Source: Cordia subcordata
Lineage: Eukaryota > Streptophyta > Magnoliopsida > Boraginales > Cordiaceae
DNA length: 64,000 nucleotides
NCBI GenBank assembly: GCA_028554755.1
Contig: JAPTOF010000007.1
Location: forward strand, 13,749,001 to 13,813,000
Reading direction: 5' to 3'
Made by a program: the position numbers and the translations under genes. Shown piece by piece: positions 45,607 to 58,427 of the stretch (its first letter is position 1; the number at the start of each line of letters is the position of its first letter). Below the pieces are notes generated by a model, which saw nothing but the letters and a program-made list of their open reading frames with translations, made no database searches and was not told where the DNA came from.

Positions 45607-47111
45607 TAAAGGAATTACGTGAAACTTTTCCACAAATTCTTCCAGGATCAGGCTCTTGAAAATTAAAATTTTTCAAGAAGAATACGAAAAATACCTGAAT
45701 GTGTGTTCTTGATGAGTAGGCTTGTGGAAGCTTGATCTTCCTCCTCTTCATATGCAGCAAAGAAATAATGATGGAGGCTAGGGTTTTTAAGGGAGGATGA
45801 ATATTTTTTTCTGTAGGAAAAACTAATAACCCTAATAAAAATACATACAATACCTCTCCTTTTATAGAATAAAAGGAGTTGGGCCTTCACAAATCCTAGG
45901 CTCATTTCCTCCAACCCAATTGGGCCCAAACCGTTTAACCCAATTAGGAATTAAACCTTTATTTAATTCTTAACCTATTTAGCCCAAGATTTAATTTATG
46001 CCCACATTTTCTATGCTAGTAGAAAATAAATGAAATTAAATCCGTGACCTTTTAATAATTAATATTAAATATTTAGAAATTAAATCTTCAAATACATTAA
46101 TTATTAATTCCTTTATTTAATTCACAAATAAATAATGAAATATTTAATTCTCAATTAAATATAATAGATCAATCTATCAATAAAATTCTCGACCTTTTGC
46201 ATGACTCCGTAGGTTCAAACTTAAGCCGATAATACAAAGACAATCTTTGCACTAATCGGAGATACTGTCTAGCAATGGTTCCCGACGTCCGGATAAGCCG
46301 AAAAATTGCAAGACAATTATCAATGAACTTGGGCACTATGGCATATCGCCTATGACCCTCGATATTCCGAAACAACCCTAGGACCATGGTCAACTGTCAA
46401 ACTCCTAATTAGTTATTCCATATTAAGTCCTAATCTTGTCATGACTTATCACAACATGTCTCTGTGACACATCACGCATAAAGCTTTGGCCACAGACTTA
46501 ATGGGTTAAGACTAGGTGGAACATCATTCTCCCAATACCTGGAGTGGGTCAATCCCATCTTGTCTTGCACATTAGCTTCACAACACTTGCTTGCACCCAG
46601 TAACCCTTCGTCACCAAATTGAAAATTTGGGTAGTTCAGCACCAAAGTACAGGAGTAATTCGCAAGCCTCTATGGCATTCTCAGGTTGAAGGGAATACTA
46701 CAACCATGTGCATCACAAGCAATCCTTTGACAGTAGGGTAAGTAATATAGAATGCTTGTAAACGAGTCATGTTCAGTAAGCGTGTCTCTACACCCTACCT
46801 GTGTGTCACACCGGTGTCTCAACACCCATTGGTCATGAGGATGACCAACCCATGTGACAAACAATAATCTCTACTTGAAGGAATTGATGTCCTAGTACCA
46901 ATTCCATCATTTGGTTACGAATAGATTTTAAGAACAATCAGACTATGCCTTATTCACATGATCCCATACAGTTGTTCTAAGGAACTACATCGTGATCAAA
47001 ATAAGAGAAGATGGTACGGTATGATATAATGGCTAAATATTATTAAGATAAATCATATGTAAACAATTTTAGAAATACAATAGATGACTAACTAGGACAC
47101 TATTCCTAACA
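45607..47111 (-). repeat. 5' LTR of copia-2
   Basis: 1505 bp. Both LTRs keep the same 74-codon open frame (MTMVLGLFRNIEGHR...). Only its similarity between LTRs is meaningful; there is no evidence that it is a gene. Confidence 0.92.
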
Positions 47112-48410
47112 TCATGTACTTTATGTAACATACTAATATATACCCTATGCTGCATGGGTGCAAAATCAATTACGTTTCATGTTAATTGTTAATATATATA
47201 TTTATATTTTTATGATTCAGTCTAGTAGATGGTATATGTTCGGACAATGTTCTAGAATAATGTGATAAATTTATACTTATGTGATATAAATTACTTAGCA
47301 ATATTGTAAATTTAAAAATTATGCAAGTGTTATAAATATTATTGTCAAGAAGAGTAGAATGTACATCACTCCTTGTAGTTTATATAAGTAGGTGACTATC
47401 CTTTGTAATTTAAAACATATCATATTATCCCTTTTCTTTCTAAAAAATGATACATAATTCCAAACCTTAACTTTTTCATCTCTGTTAAAACATATCAGAT
47501 GTTATTCCCTGTGTTTCTTAAATGTAATAAATTTATGTTTATAGCTTTGAGTTTGTCTTCTCATTTTCTTGATCTTAACTCTTAATAGTTTTGTACTCCT
47601 CATTTGTTCAAGATATGCCTATTCTATATGTTCCAAGTGGGTGAACCAAATACACCAAAAAAAGTAAGAGTTGACGATTTAGATTGTTTAGATTGATTTT
47701 TTTAAAAATAAAAAAATGCCTTCTTGGAAAACATATCTTTTTTACTAGAAAAGAAATTATCATATTGTTCATTAGTAGATCATTTGAAGTGGACACAAAC
47801 ACATAAGACATTGCTTAATAATATCAACAATTAAAAAGTAGAATAATGCAACAAAAAGCTTCAATTTTATTAGCACTGTATGTGTACCCATGCGATACAC
47901 TGCTTTCAAACTCTTATTAACATGAGTAATAAACATTTAACATAATTTAATAATCTCTTGCCATTTAAAAATTTTTCTTCCTAGTTATCAAAAAATACAT
48001 TGCCAAAATAAATAACACAAATCATTCAGAGAGTTGTAAATATTTTGGTAACATTTAAGATTTTCTTTTCAATTAGTAATAAAAATATCCTTAAATAATT
48101 AATTTCTTATAGAAAAAAATATGTTCAACTTTAATTAGGCAAATTAAAAGATCTTGAGCTACAAAAATACCTTATGTCCAGGATATATGCTTTGAGCATT
48201 ATACTTACAAAAGTATCTTATGTTCATCAATGGTGCATTCAATGGACGGATAGATTTAAATTTCAGTACATGTAGCAAGAGTAACAGCCCTAGCTATGAA
48301 TATGACATAAGGCATTATCACAACTATTGATAGTTAACCAAAATGAATGGCTATATTAGTAATTGCTCCACAAATAATTTAAAATATAATATACATATAC
48401 ATATATATGC

Positions 48411-48447
<37 letters not shown>

Positions 48448-49925
48448 CATATAATATAATATAATAGATTTCACGCAAAGACTAATTTAGAATTTGCTTA
48501 GTACACAACACAAAGAAATAAATCATTGAAAAAGAAAAATAACAAAGGATCAAATACCAGTGAACTACAACTGCTTCTCTATAACACTAACTATCTAGCT
48601 ATTGTGATTTGCTAAATAGCTAAAGATTATTAATTCTAAGTTGAATTGGTGCTTTGAGAAATAATTTGCAATCTTATGCACTCGAAGTCTTTATTTATCC
48701 ACGTGGCATAACTGAATTCCTGGAATTTGTCATCTCAAATGACACAGTCCCGAAATACCTTTCATCATTAATCTTCGCGCCTTTATTCTTTTTTAATTCA
48801 ATATTGACCTCTTATCTAATTATCTGAAAGTACAGTAAGTATGATTCTTAAAGCATTGGATTCCAGAATCTATATACTAATATAAAAAATTATGCTAAAG
48901 GTCAGCATGCATTAACGATCATAAAATATCTAAACATGACAAACTAAAATACATTTATATACAACTATTCTTACAATAGCAGCGGATTAGAGAAACAACA
49001 TGCAGATAAGCTTGAATGAAACTCTTATTCTCTTTTATCAGCTCTTTCCAAACTGCAAACACCACCCTTCTCACACTAAAATTTTGGGAAAAAAATCTAA
49101 ACGAGTAGCATATATTTTGATGATATTTATAAATATCCCCCCCAAAAATAATAAGCATAAGCATTAAACATATAAATTTTAACTTTGATAGATCATTCTT
49201 TGACATCGAATAGGAATTGCACAAATTATTAGAAAATTAATTAACTGCATTGTTATATCAAAAACAGTATAATGTGTAATGAATGAGCGAAAAAATTAAG
49301 CATTAATTGTAAGCATTTAAATTAAGAATTGCGACAACATTAATAAACAATTTATTGTATTCAAAATACTAAAAGTAAAACAGGGAATATGAGGTTTTTT
49401 TTTTTTTTTTGCAAATTACGGAATAAGAGGATTATCGTAAGCTGATGAGTGGGTTTCTGAATCCCCATGCATGTGATGAATGATTTATGAATCGCAAACC
49501 AATATGAAATCATGGCTATTTTATATGCTACGACCCATATATTATAATACAAGTGATGATTTGATTTAATTGCCATAAAGAGGATAAGCAAAATTTATGG
49601 GTTGAATTTCATTGTTCACTTAAAAAAAATAATACTTTCCATAAATAGAAGAAGCAAGATATATGGATTTGGTATAATAGTTTACCAAAAAAATCGTTAC
49701 CATTTATTTGATTTAATTTTTTACGAAAACAAATCCTTACCATAAACAAATTCAGCGAAATTTGTTGTTTGATTTTTTAATTTGTATTCTCATAATTAAA
49801 AATACACATGGCATACATTTAGCTTATGTCCCAGGGTCAAATGGCATATATTTAGATTTTACATGTCAGCTTGCCAACATAACAGCTCTTGGTCATTGCT
49901 TAATACATATTATAGATAGATATAT

Positions 49926-50225
49926 CTTCTCCCCATAATCCAATACTTCTTTCCAGTTCGACCCTTTTCTGGGGCATTTGTTGCTGCTACAATTACCATT
50001 GCATGGCGGGCTGAAATTGTTGGAAAATTAGTTGTGATTTTCTTTTTACTTTTGGTTTTAAGTTCTTCTTTCATTTTTTTTAGAGATTTTCTCTCCATAA
50101 CCCAATACTTCTTTCCAGGTTGACCAACCTTTCTTCTGGGGCAATCGTTGCCGTTGTAATTACCATTGCATAGCAGGTTGAGAATGCTGAAAAAATTAGT
50201 TGTGGGAAGTTTTGTGATTTTCTTT
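49926..50225. repeat. Tandem duplication, about 165 bp
   Basis: ttctcccca(t)aa.ccaatacttctttccag, ctggggca, ttgctg..acaattaccattgca and aaattagttgtg recur in order in 49926-50045 and 50090-50215. Confidence 0.8.
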
Positions 50226-50329
50226 ATACAAAAAATTTCTTCTTATATTATATAAGGTACATGTTGTATTTAAAAATGTCACATGTCTTATTTTTGCATA
50301 TTTTTTCCCTCCAAAATTTATTTTCCTTA

Positions 50330-50530
50330 GTTCATGTCATACCTTAATTGAACAATATTTTTAAAGCCAAATAATTCATATTAATTAGAGTCATACCCCT
50401 ACGATGATTTTATTTCTTGATTTCGAATGAATTTTATCTTGTCAATTATAAATTATTTCATAATTTAAATTTTTAGGCATAATTCAATATTATATTTCTA
50501 GTCAACTAAATTAGTATTACTATTAAATCT
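50330..50530. repeat. AT-rich dispersed repeat (copy 2), empty of the MITE
   Basis: Aligns with 23090-23132 joined to 23608-23745. The MITE position corresponds to a single TCA (50376-50378) where the occupied copy has TTA on both sides. Confidence 0.82.
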
Positions 50531-51038
50531 TAGTTATTATGCTATAAAAGATTTACAATGAAACATTTTCAATAAATAAAAAAATTAATATGAGTCGTGT
50601 TCTTATTTATTTAGTAATTAGATAACATGATATACCTTATATAGGTAAAACTTAATAAATTCATGTATAGATCCATGCATCAAATTGGTGCAAATTATAT
50701 CATACACCCACATTATAGTATACCAAAAAGTGCATGGAGCATCACCAGATAGATCTTGCAATCTGGCTATTGAATCAGCGTGAAATTTAATGAATTCACT
50801 CTCCTCATACCGACAAACAAACATGACAATTCGATCATCGATTGGACACGGATAATAATTCCGATTGTGAGTTCCAAAATCATTTATATATTCTGAATGT
50901 ATCAATCACAAGTTGAACATATTGTTAATAGGTTGTGAACATAATAATTTATCATTTTGAACATATGATATAAAGTTTTTGAATAGATAATATAGGTGTA
51001 ATGGATAAATAAATTATAAACAATTAAAAGTTTTGAAC

Positions 51039-51099
<61 letters not shown>

Positions 51100-51102
51100 G
51101 TA

Positions 51103-51315
51103 CATGTATCATGCAATTTGTAAATAAATAAAAGTTTTAAATGTATAGTATAAAGACTGTGCACTTATAATAATTAAGGTATTACTAAGTGGGATATGCA
51201 TATGTATGTATGCATGTATCATGCAATTTGTAAATAAATAAAAGTTTTAAATGTATAGTATAAAGATTGTGCACTTATAATAATAAAGTTATTACTAAGT
51301 GGGATATGCATAATG
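51103..51315. repeat. 110-bp tandem repeat, two copies
   Basis: Unit begins atgtatcatgcaatttg; copies at about 51103 and 51213, nearly identical (actgtgcac versus attgtgcac). Confidence 0.9.
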
Positions 51316-51469
51316 TTTAATATGCACGATATCTAATCCATCAAACTGGCTACCTATCTATCTATTATAGAGAAGAAGGTGCATATCTTTTCAATACATG
51401 CCATAATATGTCATCATCCCCAAACTCTCTTCCATCTGACAAGTATTTCTTCTACATCTATACAACTAT

Positions 51470-52120
51470 TTTAAAGTCGAGTAATGTATAAAAATTATAG
51501 CCATATCCATACAATAATTTTATTTCCTAAACTAAAATGAACATTATCTTTTTAGTTATAATTTTTTTCATAATTTAATTATTTGTACATAATTCAATAC
51601 TATATTTTTAGTCAACTAAATTAGTATCTATGTATATTATGAAATAATATTTTTGCCTTTTTTATGATGCGTTGCCTTTTTTCCTTAAGAAAATTTAAAC
51701 TATCTCCTACTCATACAAAAAAAAATTACTTCTTAACCAAATTTATTTTGAATATACCCGCTTGCATATACTTCCATTAATTTTATATTTGATTTTACAA
51801 AAAAAAATATAAAAATTAACTATCAATAATAAAAAAAGACATAAAAAATACTAGTTAGTTTCGAGTATTGCATGGGTGTAATATATCATACTTTTTTTCA
51901 TTACATGTCATATCTTTTTCCCATTTAGCTAATAAAGTATATATTACTTCAATTCCTAAATTTTAATATAACATTTTAATGGATATTTGAAATACAAATA
52001 ATAATTATCAATTATTAGCTAATTTTTAGTCAAACTCTTTTATTTATTTTTGTTATTAAAAATGTGGCCTATATTCACAATTAGATATTGATATTTTAAT
52101 TTTACTCTATAAATAGCTAG
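51470..52120. repeat. AT-rich dispersed repeat (copy 3)
   Basis: Aligns in the same orientation with 23620-24200 (ataatttaattatttgtac, gtcaactaaattagtatct, cttccattaatttt, ctaataaagtatatattac). Confidence 0.75.
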
Positions 52121-52189
52121 AATGATAAGTTTGCATTTCTAATATAATTGTATGCCTATACCTTGGAGGTAAACTTATTTTTTAAAATA

Positions 52190-52440
52190 AAATACATGAA
52201 TTTCTATATATATATTTTTACAAAACATTTCAAAATATATATTATATTATTTTTAACTATAATCTTTAATATTAATATATTGAGATAAATCCTATCCTTT
52301 TTTTAATCCCTATATAAAATTATATCCTTTAACACATGATTAGTAATAAAAATTAACAAACGGTAAAATTTTAAAAGATATATTTATATTTCATCCTCAC
52401 TTAGTATATAAAAATTTGTCATAAATAATAAATAAATACA
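52190..52440 (-). repeat. AT-rich dispersed repeat, second family (copy 3, reversed)
   Basis: Reverse complement of much of 36570-36830, including the cctcacttagtatataaaaa end. Confidence 0.6.
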
Positions 52441-52474
52441 TGAAAAACATGCAGTTACTGTGTATTACATAGGG

Positions 52475-52592
52475 TATACCTATGACTAGACGTTGAATCA
52501 ACAAGCAAATCCGTAATTGGCTTAGAATACTCATCCTTTGGCATGGCAGTATTTAGGTTCCGAGAATCAATGCAAACCTTCCTTTCCCATTT
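52475..52592 (-). pseudogene. Ty3/gypsy reverse transcriptase fragment
   Basis: The minus strand encodes VCIDSRNLNTAMPKDEYSKP ITDLLVDSTSSHRY, matching the gypsy RT block VCIDFRNLN.ATPKDEYPMP. About 35 codons only; no LTRs or other domains nearby. Confidence 0.8.
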
Positions 52593-52639
52593 TTCTTTTT
52601 AACTAGGATGAGATATGGTAGATGGACATGCTAAAGTCC

Positions 52640-53921
52640 ATTAAGATACTCTTAGTGATCGCATGTCACTATGACTATGAGATATAGTAGATGGACGTCA
52701 AGATAGTTTTTCTTAATAGAGAGTTTGACGAGACCATTTATATGTTCCAATTAGATGGCTACATTGTCAAAGGCCCAGAGAACATCGTTTGTAGGCTTAA
52801 GAAGTTTATATATAGACTTAAGCAAGGCATCTCATGCATAGAATATCAAATTTGATCATGCAATCAAATAATTTGGTTTTTGATCAAAATGTTGATGAAC
52901 TATATGCGTATAAAAAAGATAATGAAAATTCTACAGCCTTCCTAGTATTAAATGTGGATGACGTTCTACTCATCGGTAATGATGTAGGCATGTTAACATC
53001 CACAAAGATTTGGCTATCAACTTAATTTCAAATGAAGGATTTGGGAGAAGTCAGCTATGTTCTAGGGATCAAGTTTCTGTGAGATTGCAAGAATAAGAGG
53101 CTAGCATTATCCCAAACTTCCTACATTGAGAAATTGCTAGTTAAGTTTAATATGACAGACTCCAAGAAGGGATCCTTACCTATTAAACATGGGGTCACTC
53201 TATCTCGAGAGGTAGAATGCATAAAGAAATTCTATATGCTTCAGTTGTTGGAAGTCTTATATACACCATGTTGTGTACCAGGCAAGACATCTGCATGCTA
53301 TAGGCATGGTTAGCAGAAATTAGTCAAATCCAAAGCAGAAACATTACTTCGCGGGTAAGCATATAATCAAGTTTCTTCAAAGAACAAAAAAGTATATGCT
53401 GGAATACTGTGTAGATGAACTGACATCAGTAGTCTATACATACTCAGACTTTCAATCTAATAGAAATTCTAGTAAATCAACTTCTAGGTTTGTTTTCACT
53501 CTATCAGGAGAAGCAGTTTCAGGGAGAAGTGTGAAGAAAAATTACATTGTTGATTCGACCATAGAAGTAGAGTATGTGGCAACGTCTAAAGCTGCAAAAG
53601 AGGTCGTCTGGTTGAAGAAGTTTTCGACTGATCTAGAGGTTGTTCCTGCTATATAGAAGCCCATATGGTTATATTGTCATAACACTGCTGTGATATCACA
53701 GTGTAAAAAGCCTAGAAATCATAAGAGAGGCAAGCACATTGAAAAGAAGTACAACTTAATATGTGAGTTCATTCAAAGAGGGGATAGTGGTGGACAAGAT
53801 TGCTTTGGCAAAGAACTTAGCAAACCCATTTACTAAGACTCTTCCAGAGAAGGTATTTAAGAGACACAGAGTCTATGGTAGTTAGGTTCATAGGTAGTGA
53901 TCTTTAGTACAAGTGGGAGTA
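52640..53921 (+). pseudogene. Ty1/copia RT-RNase H fragment (copia-3)
   Basis: DVKIVFLNREFDETIYM, VNVDD-type LVLNVDDVLLIGNDVG (Tyr of YVDD lost), MKDLGEVSYVLGIKF, SNRNSSKSTSRFVFTLSG and STIEVEYVATSKAAKEVVWL in order, with stops and frameshifts. It ends in polypurine aagtgggag (53911-53919) directly before an LTR start. The 5' half of the element is absent. Confidence 0.87.
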
Positions 53922-54240
53922 TGTTGGGGTTTGTATACCTTACAGACCATTTGGACATGATTACCTTGGTCTAGCTCTCTTCATTCAACATATGTGCTTC
54001 TGTTTTGGCATTGAGAAGTATTCAATATTCTCCTAAATTAGCTAACCATCACTTGAGGTCTCCCCTTTAAGGCCTACCTCCCTTGGTTTGAGAATTGTGC
54101 TTCTTTTTAGGCATGGGGAAGTACTCAATGTCACCTAGATAGTTTAATGGACCATCACTTGAGTTCTCCCCTGTAAAGGCATTCATTTTTAGCTTGGCCC
54201 TTTTGAGACTTTGGTGATTAGACGAGATTCTTTTAAAGTC
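53922..54240 (+). repeat. 3' LTR of copia-3 (start clear, end uncertain)
   Basis: Begins TGTTGGGGTTTGTATACC after the polypurine tract. It contains two copies of an about 110-bp internal repeat (gtgcttct.tttt.ggcat, accatcacttgag.tctcccct) at about 53993-54084 and 54104-54175. The 3' end is not defined because no 5' LTR is present. Confidence 0.6.
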
Positions 54241-56150
54241 AAATTTATATAATTAAAGAAAGACTAAAAAGTGTCATAAATTCTAACTAACTTGTGGTAA
54301 TCATGAGAGGTTGGATGATGTTTTGTCCATGTTCCATTCTTTTCCAGTTCTATTTTTTGGCCTTTCAAGATTGGATGATGTATCTTTTTTGGATAGGCAT
54401 ACTATATAGTTCTATCTCTTTTAATTGTGTAAAAGAATTTGGAGGCCTAATTTTGTTCTTTTAAGGATTTTATCTCCAAAATCATTCCATGTAACAAAAA
54501 TTGTCTTTTACTTTGAAGATGATTGATATTCAACTAATATTTCCTTCTCCATCTTTTCTTCTTACATTGTGTTTACTCCTGCACTATAAGACAAATGCTT
54601 CTCTTATGGTGAGATAGATCATGCTATAGCAAATTGTGAATGACACGTGAGAGGAAGGGATAGAAATTTGATGAGAAAAGTGATGACAAGGTTGTGCCTA
54701 AAAAGCCTTATCAGGAGTATTACAATGACAATAACGATGGAGCATGAGGATAATGACTTCTAAAGGACCATTTTCCTGACAAAAGAAAAGCCGTTAAAAG
54801 TCATTGCTGGTAAATAGAATATCAATCATAATTCTCTTTTTGTGCATTGTTAAGTGGGTCCATCTTCAAGCAAGTATCATTGAAAATTGTTCATTTTTTT
54901 CCTCTTTCTCATCCTTCACTTTGGACAAAACAAGAGTTGAAAATAAAAATTTATTCACACTTTTCCCTTTTTCCATTGGAAAAAAATTATCTACTTTTAC
55001 TTCCTCCTACTCAATATTGCCACTTTATGCGGAACCTACTACTACTATATTTGGCAATGTTGTTCTTATTTAATAAGCATTGCATTCATTTTGTTATTCC
55101 AGAAGTAGGCATAGCAAACAAAAGAAGAGCAACTCACATTCAAAGGTCTCTTTTTAATAAATATAATTTTTGCATTCTGGCTTACAATAGGATAATTTTT
55201 CTACTTGTATTCAAATAAAAATTTCTAAGTTGTCTCATTAGAAATTAATTTAAAGTTCTTTTCCTAGAATTTAATATAGTGAGAAATGCCCTATGATTGA
55301 CAATATGTAATCAACTATTAGTGCTTCATTGTTATTTTAATCAATCACAATTGTATATGTTCAACTATTAGTACTTCATTATTATTTTAATCAATCACAA
55401 TTGTATATGTTCTGTTTATCATTTTTTGGGTCTTATTAACTTACTGAATTTCAAAGGAAGATAAAGGAGGGGGGGGGGGAAACAAAATGTAGCTCTCATA
55501 TAATAGTATGTTATATTGGTTTTCTTCTTTTTTGGCTTTGATATCTTTCTATTTCTCAAAAACATTTTTTTCTTGATTAGCAACTTAAATACATATTTAG
55601 ATGAATACTAAGTGTTTTTTGGCTTTAAATTAACAAAAGCCAACACAATTAATTACAAACGAAAACTTTTCGAAACTCATGAAGGTCCTTAATGAAGACA
55701 CACACACATAAAACTTCAAAAACACAAAATAGCAAAATAAGCCAAAAAAAAGTGTAAATAGTATGTACTAGATAAAAAGGCTTACTTTGCTCAACTTTGA
55801 ACTCTTTGAACCAAGGTAAGAAAGTGTATCTTGTGTATTCTAGAAACGGAGTTTCACTCACAACTATGAAGAAGAATATGCCACCTATACTTTGAGATTT
55901 ACGTCATATGTTGCATTAGTTGCAAAATATGCTTAATCAATAATTTTTGAATTATTATATTGACTTTATCTGATACAATTTTTGTACAAGTTACAAAAAA
56001 TGATGCTAATCATTGTGAGAACTCCCGTTGCTGTTAGGACACCACTTCAAAGAGAAAACTCAAAGTGTTAAAACAAGCATTACCCTTAACTAAATAGGAT
56101 GGCAGTTTAAATATGATAGATCATATTATTTCGATCAACTAAAAAAATAC
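54240..56150. other. Intergenic, no gene recognised
   Basis: Contains a 54-bp tandem pair near 55310-55415 (caactattagt.cttcatt). Two overlapping open frames at 54804-55218 look non-coding. Confidence 0.55.
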
Positions 56151-56324
56151 AAGAAGTAATTTGGATCGATTGGATTATAAATGATCTTCAAAACCTTCAT
56201 GCTTTCAAAAATACTCTTCAAAGAGATGGGAACATATTTTTGAAATGGGTTGGAAAGAGCAATTTTTTGCCATATATAATAAGATTATAGAAATTTTTAT
56301 GAGAATATCCAACACGGAGCTATG

Positions 56325-56502
56325 TATTAAGGCTATCTCCAATACTTATCTTATACCTTGTAATCTAGCACGTGTAATTATCAAGTAGCATAGGATAAAT
56401 ATGCAATTGATGTATATCTAGATTAGCCTTATTAATTCTTGTACTACTATATAAATATTTCATACAATAATGGAAAGTACATAATAGTCTTCCACTCTCA
56501 TA
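56325..56502 (+). repeat. 5' LTR of copia-4
   Basis: 178 bp, starting TATTAAGGCTATCTCC (TG mutated to TA relative to the 3' copy). Confidence 0.92.
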
Positions 56503-56904
56503 TGGTATCAAAGCATAGTTTTCTTCTACATAATTTTTTATTTTTTTTTGCAATTTAGATGTTTTAATTTAGTGATCAGTTTTGTAGTGGTTAGTTTTGT
56601 AATGATTCATGGTATGTGTTTTAGTAATTGATGTTGCAGTGTTTGGTTTTGTAATGGTTCATGGTATGTGGGTATAGAAAATGTAGAAGACCCATAAAAG
56701 CATAATGAGTACAAAAAGACGTATGTTTAGTTCTAGGCTGTGTTCCATGCCCACCTTCAACTTGTCCCCAATTACTTCACTAGGCCTTGCTTTAATACCC
56801 ACACCACCATCTCGAACACACCACATGATCACTCGAATGATGAATGGTACTCGCATCCCTCGAGTACTCATAACAATTCGATATCCATTACCCACCTGTT
56901 TACT

Positions 56905-58420
56905 CTCACTTTCACAAACCTTACCCCAAGAACCTACCTACTTTACTGAGGCCAACCAAAATGAATATTGGCACAAGGTTATGTCTGAGGAAATTAACTC
57001 ACTCATGAAAAATAACACATGGACACTTGAACCACCTCAACTTGGTATGAATATTATTGGTTGTAAATGGGTGTATCGGGTAAAGCAGTGTTTTGATGGA
57101 ACTTTAGAAAGGGATCAAGCAAGGCTAGTTGTAAAGGGCTATAACCAGTAACCTGGGTGAGATTATTTTAACACTTTTAGTCCTGTGGTTCATCCTAGAA
57201 CAATTCGTCTTGTCGTAACATTGGTATTAACTTATCATTGGCCTTTGTAACAATTGGATGTTCAGAATGCTTTCTTACATGGTGATCTTGATGAAACTGT
57301 ATACATGACTCAGCCTCAAGGATTTGTTGACTGCTCACAACCTGATTATGTATGTCAACTACACAAATCCCTCTATGGTCTCAAGCAAGCTCCGCATGTG
57401 TGGTTTCATAAATTCAGCTCTCATCAACTATCCAATGGTTTTGTCAATTCTCACCGTGATCCCTCTCTATTTGCCAAACATGACACAAGTGGCATTATCT
57501 TCTTGTAAATTTATGTCGACAATAGAATTTTAATAGGCAATAATCAACATCTCATTGATGCATTTGTTGCTGAACTATCTCAAGTGTTAACAATGAAAAA
57601 TCTAGGGCCTTTACATTTTTTCCTTGGCATTGAAGTTCATTGGCAAAACAATGGTATTCTGTTGAACCAAACAAAATACATACTAGAGATTCTGCAACAA
57701 TATGGAATACAAGACTCCAAACCATTAGCTACACCTATGGCAGGGGCAAAGTTGAATAACCACGAGGACGAGCTACTTGCAGATCTTACTAGCTTTCATT
57801 AACTAGTAGGTTCTCTTCAATACTTGTTGATGAAAAGGCCAAATTCTAGCACAGGCAGTAAACTCCATTTGCCAATATATGCACGTCTCTCGCATGCCTT
57901 ATCTTCTTGCCGCAAAGAGAGTCTTACGCTATCTCAAAACCACCATCACCCATGGCCTGCTCTTACAGCCATGTTCGAGTATTGAGCTCTCAAGGTTTAG
58001 CGATGTAGACTAAGGCGGTTGTCCAAAAACGAGGTGCTTCACATCTGGCTTTGCGGTCTATCTTGGGCACAGTTTGATAAGCTGGAGTTTGAAGAAGCAT
58101 TCTACAGTCTCCAAGTCCAGTTGTGAGGCTGAATATCGTGCAATGGCTCATGTTGAATATGAAATATTATGGTTTCTCCACATTCTAAAGTTCTTGAATA
58201 TCACATTAAAGGACTCCCCTATACTATATTATGACAATATCAGCTTAATCTGTATGGCATCAAATTCGGTGGTTCACAGATGAAGCAAACACATAGAAAT
58301 AGATGTCCATTTCATTTGCGATAAGGTCCAGGATGAAACATCTTCACGAAGCCACTATGCATACCACGTTTTGTTCTACTTCGCGACAAGCTTCCAGTGG
58401 TTGCACCACCGTCAATTTGA
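56905..58420 (+). pseudogene. copia-4 RT and RNase H remnant
   Basis: YFTEANQNEYWHKVMSEEIN, IIGCKWVYRVK, LDVQNAFLHGDLDETVYMTQ, LYGLKQAPHVWFHKF, then IYVDNRILIG where the second catalytic Asp of YVDD is Asn. MKNLGPLHFFLGIEVHWQNN and RH SKSSCEAEYRAMAHVEYEIL follow. About six in-frame stops. It continues to the polypurine tract. Confidence 0.92.
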
Positions 58421-58427
58421 GGGGGGG

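Larger units (their letters stand above)
37874..47111 (-). mobile_element. 9.2-kb Ty1/copia LTR retrotransposon (copia-2)
   Basis: Minus-strand element. 5' LTR 45607-47111, 3' LTR 37874-39267, starting TGTTAGGAATAGTGTCC. The polypurine-type CAAGTAGGAGAT precedes the 3' LTR (39268-39279), as in plant copia elements. A decayed primer-binding site, TTGGTACAAAGCCGAGGC (45588-45605), adjoins the 5' LTR. The leader is unusually long (43168-45587) with a tRNA-like repeat array, followed by gag, protease, integrase, RT and RNase H. Stops and a frameshift in integrase make it inactive. The expected 5-bp target duplication is weak (gtatg versus tcatg). Confidence 0.92.
47112..52470. other. AT-rich repeat DNA without genes
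   Basis: Holds TA runs (48410-48450, 51040-51078), a 165-bp-scale duplication (49926-50220), an empty-site copy of the 23.1-kb MITE locus (50330-50530), a 110-bp tandem pair (51103-51315) and a dispersed repeat copy (51470-52120). No gene recognised. Confidence 0.7.

Noticed and set aside
45413..45929. 145- and 88-codon minus-strand frames at the 5' end of copia-2
   Set aside because: They span the LTR/primer-site boundary of the retroelement and contain no gag similarity.
54804..55218. Overlapping 89- and 123-codon plus-strand frames
   Set aside because: Two different frames over the same T-rich DNA, no recognisable motif.
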